Assembly: GCF_019703515.2 (NCBI RefSeq)
Contig: NC_059346.1
Location: 58,168,001-58,232,000 of the forward strand
Length of the DNA stretch: 64,000 bases
Reading direction: 5' to 3'
DNA from: Myxocyprinus asiaticus
Taxonomy: Eukaryota > Chordata > Actinopteri > Cypriniformes > Catostomidae
Position 1 is the first letter of the stretch, and each line of letters opens with the position of its first letter. The position numbers and the translations under genes were made by a program. Positions 24,326 to 35,810 of this stretch are shown one piece after another. The notes beneath the pieces are model-generated. The model saw nothing but the letters and a program-made list of their open reading frames with translations, ran no database searches and was not told the origin of the DNA.

Positions 24326-24831
24326 TCCTCCTAGAACAGTTATGGGACAGAGTGTATCGAATCTCACCATTTTAAGTCATTAAAAGGTATCAAAACCAGC
24401 AAAGTGCGCAGACCTTGCCGTTCACACGTCTGATCCTCGCATGGCATCACGTGACGACATTTAAGGCTTTTAAATATTGTATGAAAACAGAGCACCACAT
24501 ACTGAAGTTAAGTTAAGGTTAGTCTTTGGTTGTCTCATACAAATGACAATCAAAAACATATAATTTAAATGTTTTGTATTAGTATTAATGGACTATACAG
24601 GTTAATTACATTATTTGTGCAGTGTTTTGAGGATCAAAGCAAGTAGAAAGAAACAGCTTATATTTTACATTTTACAGCAATTATGAACCACACAATCTCA
24701 ATATATTTAATGTGTAAAGTATTGAAAATAAAAAAAGTACAAAATAAATAACTAACCATAAATTTCTCACACAATGTAACACTGTAAAATGTATTTAAAA
24801 TTGCACAATTCTAACTACAATTAAAACCAGG

Positions 24832-24915
24832 GGCTCTGTTTTCGTGAGTGCGCAAAGTGCAAATGGGCATGGCTGGAAGTGTTTGCGCTACTTGGGTGTA
24901 GGCATGCAAACTGTG

Positions 24916-24954
<39 letters not shown>

Positions 24955-25637
24955 GAAATATCCTAAATATGTTGTCCAGGAACAAGGTTGGGAACCACTG
25001 GCCTAGGGATTCACTTACTTTTTCCACAGCACTGTTAATGTTTAATGAGATGCGTTCAATAAAGACATTAAAGGTTATAATTGTTTGTGTGTGAAGTGAA
25101 GTGCGTTCCGATACATTCAATGTTAATACTAGCCATGATTTGTGTCAGTAGTTGAAAATTATTAATAATACTTACATTCTTTATAATTTAAAGGAGCATA
25201 CATCCAAATTCTGGCAAAAATCGCATTTTCCATTCATATAAAAGCGTGTCACTGTCATAGAAATATGCCAAACATTCAACAAGGACACAGTTAATGCACA
25301 AAAGAACATAAATCCATATTTCTATTCTGAAAATTAATTGCATACAGTCCATTTACACTACCAACTTCTAATGAATGTGCTGTCTTTGTTTATATCGTTG
25401 GAGCTTGAGGGAATGACGCAGATGGTGGAATAACCGGAGAAGAACCTCAGAATTAAATGACACTTGGTCCAGCATTTTGCGCGTTGCACGCATGATTTCG
25501 CCAAACCCACTTGCGCCTGAACTTAGTGCATGCTTGCACAAAAATACCAAAACGTCATGGCCATGCCCATTGACTTTGCACTTATGACTTAAGGCATTGC
25601 GTTGCACAAAACGCTTGAGCTCTTAAAATAGGGCCCA
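24832..25637. mobile_element. Non-autonomous DNA element with 'GGGCCCTATTTT'-type ends
   Basis: Left 'ggggctctgttttcgtgagt' and right 'gctcttaaaatagggccc' are diverged inverted ends of a common teleost type. Matching subterminal words ('gggcatggc' against 'gccatgccc') face each other. Inside lie a (TA)n tract at 24917-24952 and, at 24953-25090, a truncated copy of the repeat at 20040-20180. About 0.8 kb, no coding sequence. Confidence 0.6.
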
Positions 25638-25860
25638 CTTATATAGTGATAAAAGAAAAGGCGTGTACTATATCTAGTTAGTGCTTATTTTAAGTGTTTA
25701 ACAGTCACTACTGTACCAACAACAAAAACTGCTGCTTGAAAAAAAATAAATAAAATAAGCATATGAAAACAAATAAGAATATGAAATAAAGCATGAATGC
25801 TTATTTTGGTGTTACTTGTGTATTCTATTCATGGAACAGCATGAGCTGCAAACGGTCACA

Positions 25861-26181
25861 CAGTCATGGGAAAAAGAAAGTACACCCTCCTTGAATTCTA
25901 TGGTTTTACGTATCAGGACATAATAAAAATCATCTTGTCCTTAGCAGGTCTTAAAATTAGGTAAATACAACCTCAGATGAACAACAACAGGTGACATATT
26001 ACACCATGTCATGATTTATTTAAAAAAATAAAGCCAAAATGGAGAATCCATGTGTGAAAAACTAAGTACACCTTATGATTCAATAGCTTGTAGAATTACC
26101 TTTAACAGATGATTTTTATTATGTCTTGATACGTAAAACCACAGAATTCAAGGAGGGTGTACTTTCTTATTCCCATGACTG
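25861..26181. mobile_element. MITE with long inverted repeats
   Basis: The left arm starts CAGTCATGGGAAAAAGAAAG and continues 'tacaccctccttgaattcta'; the right arm is the reverse complement, ending CCCATGACTG at 26181. The arms are about 75 bp each. 321 bp, non-coding. It lies 350 bp upstream of the isca1 start codon. Confidence 0.9.
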
Positions 26182-26389
26182 TATGTCTGCAGTCAGACTT
26201 GCGCCCCCTGGTGGAAGACTCCTTTATTGTCTCATACGACAAAGTTATTAGAATCAAATGCAATAATGTCACAGAACCGGGTTTAGTTCAAGTTAACAAT
26301 AAACACACCGTTATTTTTCATAAGCTTTTAAAAAACAAGGCGTTCTCTGACATTACGTTAGTTGCGTAATAGCGTATATGTCACGTGGT

Positions 26390-26530
26390 GCGTAAACACA
26401 CTACTCGTAGGTTTCCAAAGCTGTCACTCAAAAAACCAACCAATCCTGTGCTTTCTGGAAGTCAGGTTTCCGCTTGTGTTATCAGTATTCTCATGTTTAC
26501 ATCCACGCAAAGTGCTTAAGTAACTTCAAC
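26390..26530 (+). promoter_or_regulatory. isca1: Putative isca1 promoter and 5' UTR
   Basis: The DNA between the MITE and the ATG carries a CCAAT word (near 26438, 'accaaccaatcctg'). No TATA box stands at a fitting distance, as is normal for a housekeeping gene. The start site is not determinable from sequence. Confidence 0.35.
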
Positions 26531-28258
26531 ATGTCAGCCTCCATAGCACGGGCGACAGTAAGGGCGGTTAGCAGACGGAAGATATTGCCCACAAGAGCCG
26601 CTCTAACGATGGTGAGTACTGTCTAAAACAAATCGCACAATAGCGAACATAAACAACTCGTTCGTTTTAAAATACTCCCCAGCGCGAGCTTCCATACGTG
26701 CCAGATGTGTTTACTTGCACTCAGAGCTCGGTTATCTGATCAGTAGCTTGCTAAAAAGAGACAACGTCTGGCATTCTGGAACATTCAGAGATATATTCAA
26801 ATTTACGAGTTGAAAAGATCTGATTCACATCGTGGTTGTGTTGAGCAACATAAATGTGACATCAAGGTCAGTCTATGGGCAGGTTAGCGGTTAGCAAGAA
26901 TTTGAATAGGATAGGTTTTGTGTCAATGTTTATGGGTTAAGTTTTTGCATCAGAAGCTTCTAGAGCTGAGTCGTTGTGGACTGTGGCATTCTGTCTGTCT
27001 GTCTATATTATTTTGCTTTTCTCTCTCGACTTCGTTGGAATGGACTGGGTGAGGTCAGTACATCAAGTTTTGAATGTCCTTATCCGTACTTTCCTGATCA
27101 GATAAGAGGAATTTAATTTGGGTTTGTGGGAAAAGATGAGCCTGAACTCTCTACAGATGTAATCATTCCACAAGAACTGTAAAAATGTTTACTTTTGAGT
27201 AGTTATTGTAAATGCAAAATGATTTGTGTACAGGAAATGTTTCTACTTTGTTAAAACAGTAAATTTAAGTAAGGAAAAAAAAAAACTTGACTCTCAATGA
27301 TGACAACACGAGTGGGTTGCAACTTACAAGAATGTTCCTTTTTCGTATTTGCAGGAACATGACAGAAACCACTACCTTCAAATTATTGTTCATCAAGTTC
27401 CTTGTTTAAGTGTCCAGATGTCACACAAATGGATTTAGTCTGGATAAAGTCATTTGTTAGATTGTTCACATCCACTGACCCAGATATTTCTATGGCCATT
27501 TCATGTGCATCTGTTTCTGACTGAAGCTAAAAAAATACAGAACTTATTTAACCTCCTGGGACCCGAGCGTGACTGCGGTGTGCATTTTCAATTTCCCTTT
27601 TTGATTTGTAACTAGTAGCACATAATAAACAAGCAAAAAATAAATAAATAAATATTTTTGCTCTAGCAAATAGCTTTCCTAAAAATGTATGTCCACATAT
27701 GTGGACATCAAGACTATGTTGTGAAATTTTAAATAACACTAAGCTATAGAAAGTCAGATTTTTTTTTTTTTTCATCAAATTTTTTGTTTCCAGGAGTGTT
27801 GGAAATGCATGTTTTTGTGACATTACAGAAATTACATCTGATTTTCTCTAAAGCTGAATAAATAATAATTATTCCAAGTAATGTCCAGCATCATCCATTC
27901 ACTGCCAACCATTTTAAAATTTTATTTAGCATTATAAATTCTGAATCTATGTACTGTTTACCATTGTCCCATGTCTGCCAAACATGTTGTGTGGTCTAAA
28001 CATCATCTGCAGCCTGAAACTGAACTTTTGATTCTGATTTTAGGAGTGAATGCACTTAGCTGCATAGAGAGCTATAGGGTGCTCCCTTACTATTTAGTGA
28101 ACGACTTACCTCCAGTATGCTGTCTGTCTGCACTGGTCTCAGAACAGTTTGAAATGCACCTTATTACTCCATATAAAGCCTATGAAAGCAACATTTTTCA
28201 GCTTTTGGATGAACCCAATGACCCAGTGTGAAAATGCACAGTGTGTATGTATATATAA

Positions 28259-28314
<56 letters not shown>

Positions 28315-31300
28315 TGCATTTACTAATGTTACTGAATAGAACCGTATTGCACAGAAATAACAAAATTAAACATAACAAAATGTATATTCAAATGAAGCTA
28401 AATGATTCAAAGTTGTGTTAGAGTTGAAAGTTATTCAAAATAACTAACGTTTTTTCTACTTTTGAGGAAATGCGGTACGAGTTTCCACATATGTGGACAT
28501 CATGTTTATCAGCGTGCTGAAGTGTGAAAAATGAACGCATTTTTTAAAGTGGCATATCAAACGAAACTAGAGACGCTCCTCTTTACATCCAAACAGGTTT
28601 CAATGAAAAAACATAGAGGTTTCTTACCAGAGGCACTTTTGTTGCCGCTGCATTCGTAGGAGCGCTTCATGGAAATCAACGTCATGCCATTGTGTTACAT
28701 GACTCAGTGCGGCAGAAGTTTAACCCTTAAATGGCAGTCTAGAGTCTTGTGAACAGTATTCAGTCAGTTTTTATTCATTTAAATTATGTGTTGCATATAG
28801 CGAAGTCAAAATACAACGTCCACACATGTGGACACGGGGTCGTACAAGGATAAAACATAAAAAAGCACTTGTATAATTAATATAGTGGGAAACATTTGAC
28901 ATTTACATTTGACTGACCAATTAATGTGCAGTTTAATAAAACAATATTTCATGGTTTACTTGAAGACACCTTGTTTGACTTAAAACAATGAGAATGTGAT
29001 TATTGTTTTGTAGTCCTGTTTTTACCAAAAAGAAAATCTAAAACAGTAGGGCTGGGTGTTGATATAGATTTACTGATTCGATTCCAATTCAGAAGCTCTC
29101 AATTAGATTTTGATTCTATGTTATTCAGATTCATTTGGGTGTATTTAAGATTGGGGTGGGCGATATGATCAAAACTTTATATCACGATATGGATAATTTA
29201 GTATCATGATAACGATATTAGGGATGTGAAAAACTACCAATTTTCATAATTGTCTATTTGGTCGGTTGTTTGAACGAGTAGTCGGTGTTAAAAATATTAA
29301 TGTATAATATAGGCGCCGTTATGATCACGTGACCCCGATCAGACCCATTTCAGAGGGATATACAGATGCTAAGGGTAGCACTTCAACATGGTAACTTATG
29401 GATATTCAACAAATAAATAGGCTAAATAACTATAACATCGTATTGCAAAAAACTGTCATAGTAAAAAAGTAAACATAAAATAAGAAAGGCTTCAGTACAG
29501 AGCGGCACAAAACAAAAAGCGCAGAACTACAAGATAACGCGGGTACATGTATCTAGTTCATAACATCGAGCAGTTTAAACATATTTTACTGCAACTATTT
29601 TTTTAAGCAGTGTCAGACAGAATCAGCAAGTCTTAAATCTCTCCACAACACCTCACAAATATGGGAACATTACTCACAGCAGAAGATTTAACATCTGACT
29701 CTGATCAAGTCAAGTGCTTTTCACAACACACATCATTTTAAAGCAGCTTTACAGAAAATTATGCTTTAACAGAAAATGAAGCTGTAATTTTTCATTGATC
29801 AATTACAGGTGATTCAAATTGAGTGTATTTTCTTCTTCATTCTCAGACACCTTCAGCTGTGAATAAAGTCAAACAGCTTTTACAGGATAAGACAGAATAT
29901 GTGAGTATTTATTTGAGTTTATCATCAGCAGTGAAAGTCTTGCTGTCTTTTTATTTGCCTTAATGACATATTTTCCTCTGCATTCTTTTAATTCATTTTG
30001 TACAATATTCCTCTGATCTTAAACAGATTGGCCTTAAGGTTGGTGTTCGAACCAGAGGTTGCAATGGCCTCACCTATACTCTTGACTACACCAAGGAGAA
30101 AGACAAATCAGATGAGGAGGTGCTGCAAGATGGTAAGAAAATGAATGAACACTCCATCTTCATGGATAGTTCACCCAAAAATGAAAATTCTCTCATCATT
30201 TACTCGCCCTCATGCCTTCCCAGATGTGTATGATTTTCTTTCTTCTGCAGAACACAAACAAAGAATTTAAGAAGAATAACTCAGATCTGTAGGTCCACAC
30301 AATGCTAGTAAATGGTGACCAAAATATTGAAGCTACAAAAAACAAAAAAAACAAAAAAAAAACACATGAAGGCAGCATAAAAGTAATCCATAAGACTCAG
30401 TGGTTTAATCCATGTCTTCTGAAGTGATCCTATCGGTTTTGGGTGAGTACAGACCAAAGTATAACTCATTCAATGTACATTGCAGTCTCAAGGCATGATC
30501 ATGATTTCAATCTTTATTACACTTCCTTGTGCTTGACACATGTGCAGAGTGCTAGATGGCGCTAGGAAGTGTAATAGAGATAGAAATCATGATCACCAAG
30601 GAGACTGATGATGTCAAGATTTATAGTGGAAAAGGAGTTATGTTTTGGTCCATTCTCACCCAAAACAATTGGATCACATCAGAAGACATTGAGTAAACCA
30701 CTGGAGTCTTATGGATTACTTTTTTGCTGCCTGTATGTGCTTTTTGATCCTTTAAAGTTCTGCTACCATTCACTTGCATTGTATGGGCCTACAGAGGTGA
30801 GATATTTTTCTAAAAATCTTTTTTTTTGTGTGTGTTCTGCAGAAGAAAGAATGTCATACACGTCTGGGATTGCATGAGGGGGAGTAAATTATGAAATAAT
30901 TGTAATTTTTGATTAACTATCCCTTTAAAACAGCATTTTGTCTCACTGCACAGTGCACAGCTACTCGTTGGAAAAACTAGTTTGTGACTGAAAAAGCTAC
31001 CGGTACTTTATTTTGAAAACAGCTGAGCTACTGTCATGCTACTGAAAAATATAGTTAGGTTATAAGTGTCACTTCTTTTCGGTAGTCCATGACAGGCATG
31101 TCGTGAGTGCCAGTTCATATCATGATAACATTAACATTAAATTTTTTGATTTAGCAGACAACAAATAGGCCTAGTATGTCTTGAAAATTTATGTATTTTA
31201 TATTTGCGGTAGGGGGTGTAACGGTTAAAATTTCTCATGGTTCGATTTGTGTCACGGTTTCGGTACGGTTCGGTATTTACAATGTACAGAAAAAAATATA

Positions 31301-32617
31301 TATATTAAAAAATAGTAACCACAAAATCAGCATGGTTACTGTCATTTTTACAATATATAGTATAATCATGGTTACTATATAGAAACTACAGTATTACTGT
31401 TGTAAACCATGATTTCTGCAAAGAAAACCATGGTGACAGCAGTCAGGGTTACTACAATATTACTATAGTAAAACCATGGTTAATTTTCGCTGGGTCTTCA
31501 ACTAAAAACTCTTTTCTCTAATTAATAAATCAACATTTTAACTTAATACCTGCACTATTACGCTTCATGCATTGACATAAAATGCATTTCAACCTCTGCT
31601 GCACATATATTCAATATTCGGAATCTGTACATCACTATAGAAGGAACTTTGCTATTAAAATGGATATGAGGGATATTGTGACATGGCTCGAGTGTTTTAA
31701 TCAGGGCCGTAACCACAATATACTTTGAGGGGGACAAGTCCCCCCCAATAACTGACATCCTTGTTGCTGTTCTGCTGCATTCCATTATGCACCGCTGTCT
31801 AATTGTCATTAAGTTGTAGCAGGAATAACATAATGGTTTAAAAAAGTGTCATTTTTACCGTGCTCCGTAGTCTAACACCGCTCAATGTCTTTTGAGATAG
31901 TCAATCAAATCGAAGAAGGCGGGACTCAAGTTTAAGACGCTAAACGGATTTTGTTTTCCCTTAATAATAACAACCTTCATTTAAAAACTGCATTTTGTGT
32001 TTACTTGTGTTATCTTTGACTAATATTTAAACTTGTTTGATGATCTGAAACATTTAAGTGTGACAAACATGCAAAAAAATAAGAAATCAGGAAGGGGGCA
32101 AACACTTTTTCACACCACCGTATACACAAATAAAGTAGTTTCAGAGTGTAGGAAGACCGCCTCGATTACGTCATCAGGCGCAAACTGCAAATCTCTTGCC
32201 TTGATTTGTCACGATTCTCTGATTGGTGGACCTTTTTCAGCAGCATGGGAAGTGTAGTTCTTAACCAGGAATTTCACTATTAAACATGATATTTTAAAAA
32301 AATAACGTGGAGCTCATGGTAGGTCTGTCTCTAAAGTTATTGGTAAAAATCAATTTGCCTAAAAGAAAATTAGATGGGATTTTTACTTCTGTAACCCGAC
32401 TGTCATGATCTATTGCCAGATCACCATGGAGACCTGTTTACTTATAATGTTGCTGCATATATTTACAGGTGTGAGGGTTTTCATTGAGAAGAAGGCACAG
32501 CTTACGTTGCTGGGCACAGAGATGGATTTTGTTGAAACAAAACTTTCCAGCGAGTTTGTATTCAACAATCCGAACATCAAAGGAACTTGTGGGTGTGGGG
32601 AAAGCTTCAACATATGA
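26531..32617 (+). CDS. isca1: Iron-sulfur cluster assembly 1 homolog, mitochondrial
   Basis: Four exons: 26531-26611, 29847-29900, 30027-30132 and 32469-32617 (stop TGA at 32615), all with GT-AG borders and matching phases. Together they encode 129 residues, the same length as human ISCA1. The N-terminus (MSASIARATVRAVSRRKILP) is rich in Ser, Arg and Ala and poor in acids, as expected for a mitochondrial targeting peptide. The A-type scaffold core carries the three conserved cysteines: RTRGCNGLTYTL and, at the end, KGTCGCGESFNI. By family knowledge ISCA1 works with ISCA2 and IBA57 in making 4Fe-4S clusters for lipoyl synthase, aconitase and others. Its place just downstream of tut7 in the same direction matches the mammalian neighbourhood. 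No defects are seen. Confidence 0.97.
27545..28850. repeat. Dispersed element with 'GTCCACATATGTGGAC' palindromes
   Basis: It starts near 'cctcctgggacccgagcgtg' and contains three palindromes: GTCCACATATGTGGAC at 27691-27706, TCCACATATGTGGA at 28484-28497 and GTCCACACATGTGGAC at 28818-28833. It looks like a non-autonomous teleost DNA element interrupted by a TA tract. Ends are approximate and the family is not assigned. Lies in isca1 intron 1. Confidence 0.5.
28258..28312. repeat. (TA)n microsatellite
   Basis: About 26 TA units with one early break. Confidence 0.95.
28860..29846. other. isca1 intron 1, diffuse repeats
   Basis: About 29045-29220 ('agggctgggtgttgatatag', then 'ggggtgggcgatatgatcaa') is typical of dispersed teleost repeats. 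About 29705-29800 ('caagtgcttttcacaacaca' to 'cagctttacagaaaattatg') is another, seen again at 44216-44330. No exon signals before 29847. Confidence 0.45.
30165..30928. mobile_element. Cyprinid-type MITE, full-length copy
   Basis: The left end 'gatagttcacccaaaaatga' and right end 'gattaactatccctttaa' are the inverted ends. Longer matching arms include 'ttctgcagaacacaaa' against 'tgttctgcagaagaaag'. About 0.76 kb in isca1 intron 3. Partial copies occur at 835-990, 33020-33128 and 41363-41700. Confidence 0.75.
31195..32029. other. isca1 intron 3, repeat-like
   Basis: 'gggggtgtaacggttaaaat' to 'ggtacggttcggtatttac' is a familiar fish repeat start. It is followed by several 'aaaccatggt'/'aaccatgattt' words on both strands to about 31480. 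Nothing is recognised from 31490 to 32029. Confidence 0.4.
32030..32122 (+). mobile_element. Solo right end of a Tc1-like element
   Basis: It ends 'gggggcaaacactttttcac', then 'accaccgta'. This matches the right end of the element at 15366-17007, including the sequence upstream of the terminal repeat (gatctgaaac against gatctaaaac). The rest of the element is missing. Confidence 0.7.
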
Positions 32618-33725
32618 ACCTCACTGCATGTGTCACTGCACCTAAAGCTCTACCCCTTCGGGACATCCACTCCAAGTCCAAGATTCAGAGATCCATCCTG
32701 AAGAAGTGTAAGACATAGGAGACTGAGAAAGACACTGCTGTTTAGTGGAATGTATGGGCATCACCTCCTGTGCTGCTTCCAGCCATGTCAACATTCACTG
32801 ATATTTCTGGAAAAAAAAACATGCTTGTGATTCTCATCTTTCAATAGAGGTTCAAAAGATTCATTTAATTCCTTCATCAAAATCTAAAATGATGAATTTT
32901 GCTTTTAAACCATTAAATTAATTAATTAAAACCAAAAATTTAAAATGATGTTATTATACAGGATATACCCTTTCTGTGGAAAACAATTGGAGACATTTTG
33001 AGTAATCTTTACACAAATTTCTCCTTTTGTGTTCCACAGAAAAATAACAACATGCAGGCTTGGAACGATAAGAGGGTGAGGAAATAATGACAGAACTTTA
33101 ATTTTAGGGTGAACTACTATTCCTTTAAAGAATATTTTTGTGTTTGATGGTGTCTCTTGAACATGTGCCTGTACAGCCGTCTCACGCAGATCTCAGGGGA
33201 GAGATTAGAACTGCACTCCATGTTTTTATGGAGTTTAATAAATTGATTTGATCTCTTCTGAGGAAGTTATGCTTCATCCAGTTGAGCTGGCACCCATTCA
33301 TATTTGTTAACCCGGTTAATGAGATCTAATGAGGCTTATCTTGAAAAGTGAAAACCTGGTGAATGTCATAACATGTCTCATTCTTAAAACGAGGGCCTTG
33401 ATGTACAACACAGGAGCTTTGCAGTTGCTTCCTCTTGGTTACTTTGCACACATTTGGTGGATTGTGGACCAGGAATAATTGACAAATCTTTTAAACATAA
33501 CCTGTCTGGTCAGTAGATACATATGTTGCAGCATGTACCACTTTCCATGGTAGTGGAAAAGCATGCAGCACAGGAAGAGATGCCATTTAGAGAATTTTCA
33601 AATGCAATTGTTTGACTTTGTCAAACTTGTTATCTGGTGTTTTATGTATGAGTATAATGTGTACATAACAATGTAAATCCCGTCGACTGTCGTTTAACGC
33701 ACAAATAAACTTCTGTTATACATAA
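32618..33725 (+). other. isca1: isca1 3' UTR
   Basis: A canonical AATAAA at 33704-33709 is followed by 'gtgtgttgttgttg', a GT-rich downstream element. An earlier AATAAA-like signal lies near 33237. A MITE 3' half (33020-33128) is carried inside this UTR. Transcript end inferred. Confidence 0.6.
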
Positions 33726-34382
33726 GTGTGTTGTTGTTGTTTTTCCCCCTTATTAAATTAAATGCCCTAATTTTCTTATGACCTGTGTGGCAGTAACAAT
33801 CTATTCTTCAGTGCAATGGCATAATGCAGTAACTGCAAATGTTGTCAAAATTGAGTAACAACTGAAATTAGGTCTCTTAGAATATGATCTGTCTTGTGAT
33901 CTTATCAGTGGGTTTGTCTGAATTATGCTAAGATTTGGAGAAAACATTGAAAATTGCAGTGTCCAAATCTACAGAGCCATTTTGTTACAGTTTTTTATTT
34001 TGCCTATGCGAGGCGGCACTTTGCCTTTTCTTCTTTGCTTTGACATACTGTAAGCAGTGTTGTTGGAATTTGAGAGGATATGTGTATTTTGAATTTAAAT
34101 TTAGATTCTAAAGTCAACATAGCAGCAATGTAATATATGTTTAGACCGCAGCACTTATTATATACAGTTTGCTTCCAGATATTGGCAAAATGAAGATAAT
34201 GACAAACTACCAACTAAGATGTGGTTTTCACAGTTAGAACAATAATTAAAGGAATTAATTCACAGAATAAGAATAATGTGGAAAAACATATCGGGGTATA
34301 GTTGACAAAGAGCATGTCCATGAACATTTTCAGTTCAAGGTGTTAAGTTACAATTTATATGATGTATAAGTGAGTATAGGCT
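33726..34382. other. Intergenic DNA, nothing recognised
   Basis: AT-rich, with no gene or named repeat. Confidence 0.4.
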
Positions 34383-34897
34383 CACTGAGCAATTAATTGG
34401 AAACACCTGCACACCTACTTATTCATGCAATTATCCAATCAGCCAATAGTGAGGCAGCAGTGCAATGCATAAAATCAATCAGATACAGGTCAGACGCTTC
34501 AATTTATGTTCACATCCACTATCGGGGGGGGGGTGTGATCTCAGTGATTTGGACTGTGGCATGATTGTTGGAATCAGATGGGCTGGTTTGAGTACTTCTG
34601 TAACTGCTGATCTCCTGGGATTTTCACACACAAAAGTCTCTAGAGTTTACTCAGAATGGTGCCAAAAACATCCAGTGCGTAGCAGTTCTGTGGATGGAAA
34701 TGTCTTGTTGATGTGAGGTCAAGGGAGAATGGCCAGACTGGTTTGAGCTGACAGAAAGGCTACGGTAATCCAGAAAACCACTCTATACAATTGCAGAGAG
34801 CAGAATAGCATCTCAGAATGCACAACACCTCAAACTTTGAGGCAGATGGGCTACAACAGCAGAAGACCACATCTGGCACTTTATTAGGACCATAGTG
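34383..34897 (+). mobile_element. Internally deleted Tc1-like element
   Basis: The left end CACTGAGCAATTAATTGGAA and right end 'ctttattaggaccatagtg' are diverged inverted repeats. A frame at 34540-34715 keeps the transposase DNA-binding part (LDCGMIVGIRWAGLSTSVTA, then LLGFSHTKVSRVYSEW). The catalytic domain is absent. 515 bp. Confidence 0.75.
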
Positions 34898-34970
34898 TTT
34901 CTAATACAGTGCCTGGTATTTAGATGCTGTAAATGGTCATTATTTCTTAAAGCTGAAGTATGTAACTTCT

Positions 34971-34973
<3 letters not shown>

Positions 34974-35034
<61 letters not shown>
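34974..35034. repeat. (GT)n microsatellite
   Basis: About 28 uninterrupted GT units. Confidence 0.95.
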
Positions 35035-35035
<1 letters not shown>

Positions 35036-35810
35036 AAATACTTCTATCCCATCTTAATATGCAGAGACAACTATAAGTAAGCCATTCATAGGTTAAAGGT
35101 GCTGTAAGTGATTTAAGTTTTCCACAAACTGAGCCACTGGATTAGCCAGGCCCCTTTTTTCCAAAACCCTGAACTCCAAAGATGACAAATGAGCTTTATT
35201 GAGACCGACATCATGCAGAAACGTTTGTTAAAAACAACAGCAGCAAAATGGCACCCTCAACTGATAATGGCAATAAGTTTCAATAATTCGCTGCAACTAC
35301 AAGACTCCGATAACGTGTAAAATGATTGACATGCAAAAAGTGCATTTTAGTTTGCTGTTTACAAAGTCTAGAGCTGTCACAGGGGCCAGGGAAATATATC
35401 AGGACATTTATTCTTTCAAGGAGTAGTAAAATTGTTTGCATATCTTTCCATGAAAAATTTGCTTGCAACACCTTTAATTTTCCCAAAAACTAAAAACTGG
35501 CACTTTAAAAAAGTCCTGTGTTTTTTATAGTGGCCCGCGTAGACCTGCCCCAACACTTAACCAATTGCGTGAGTTGGGGCCGGGACTCTCTGACTTTTTG
35601 AACAACTGCAGCTGTGCATTCAGAAAGCTGTTTTGCAAGCATTTATTTTTTACCATGTTCCAAAAAGGAAAGTTTTATCCAATAGAGACGTATACCTAGT
35701 TTGAAGGTTTTATTTTTTTAGAAGCAAGCCAAATTTTTTTTCATGAACTTGAACGCTGTGCAAAAGTAGGCCAATTTCAAGGACTAAAATGATCACATTT
35801 AAACTAGCCT
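35035..35810. other. Intergenic DNA, nothing firm
   Basis: 'ttaaaggtgctgtaagtgat' near 35093 resembles a common fish repeat, with a possible reverse partner 'aacacctttaa' near 35470. No gene signal. Confidence 0.35.

Larger units (their letters stand above)
20561..24455 (-). mobile_element. L1 copy B (reverse strand), lacks 3' half, hosts an LTR element
   Basis: Starts (5' end) near 24455 with 'gtcacgtgatgccatgcgag', as in L1-A and L1-D. ORF1 begins at about 23488 (MSKNSKSSGSEDIKRHLRAL) and has the coiled-coil part and an ENHSRQNNVSIVGVPEG motif near 23120. ORF2 begins near 22170 with LSLSTWNVSGLGHPIKRRKV (endonuclease) and reads on in broken frames to ALPKGKTLGPDGFAAEF near 20745. Homology to L1-A stops at about 20561, so the RT catalytic boxes and the 3' end are missing. 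An LTR element of about 830 bp sits just upstream of the ORF1 start. Confidence 0.9.
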
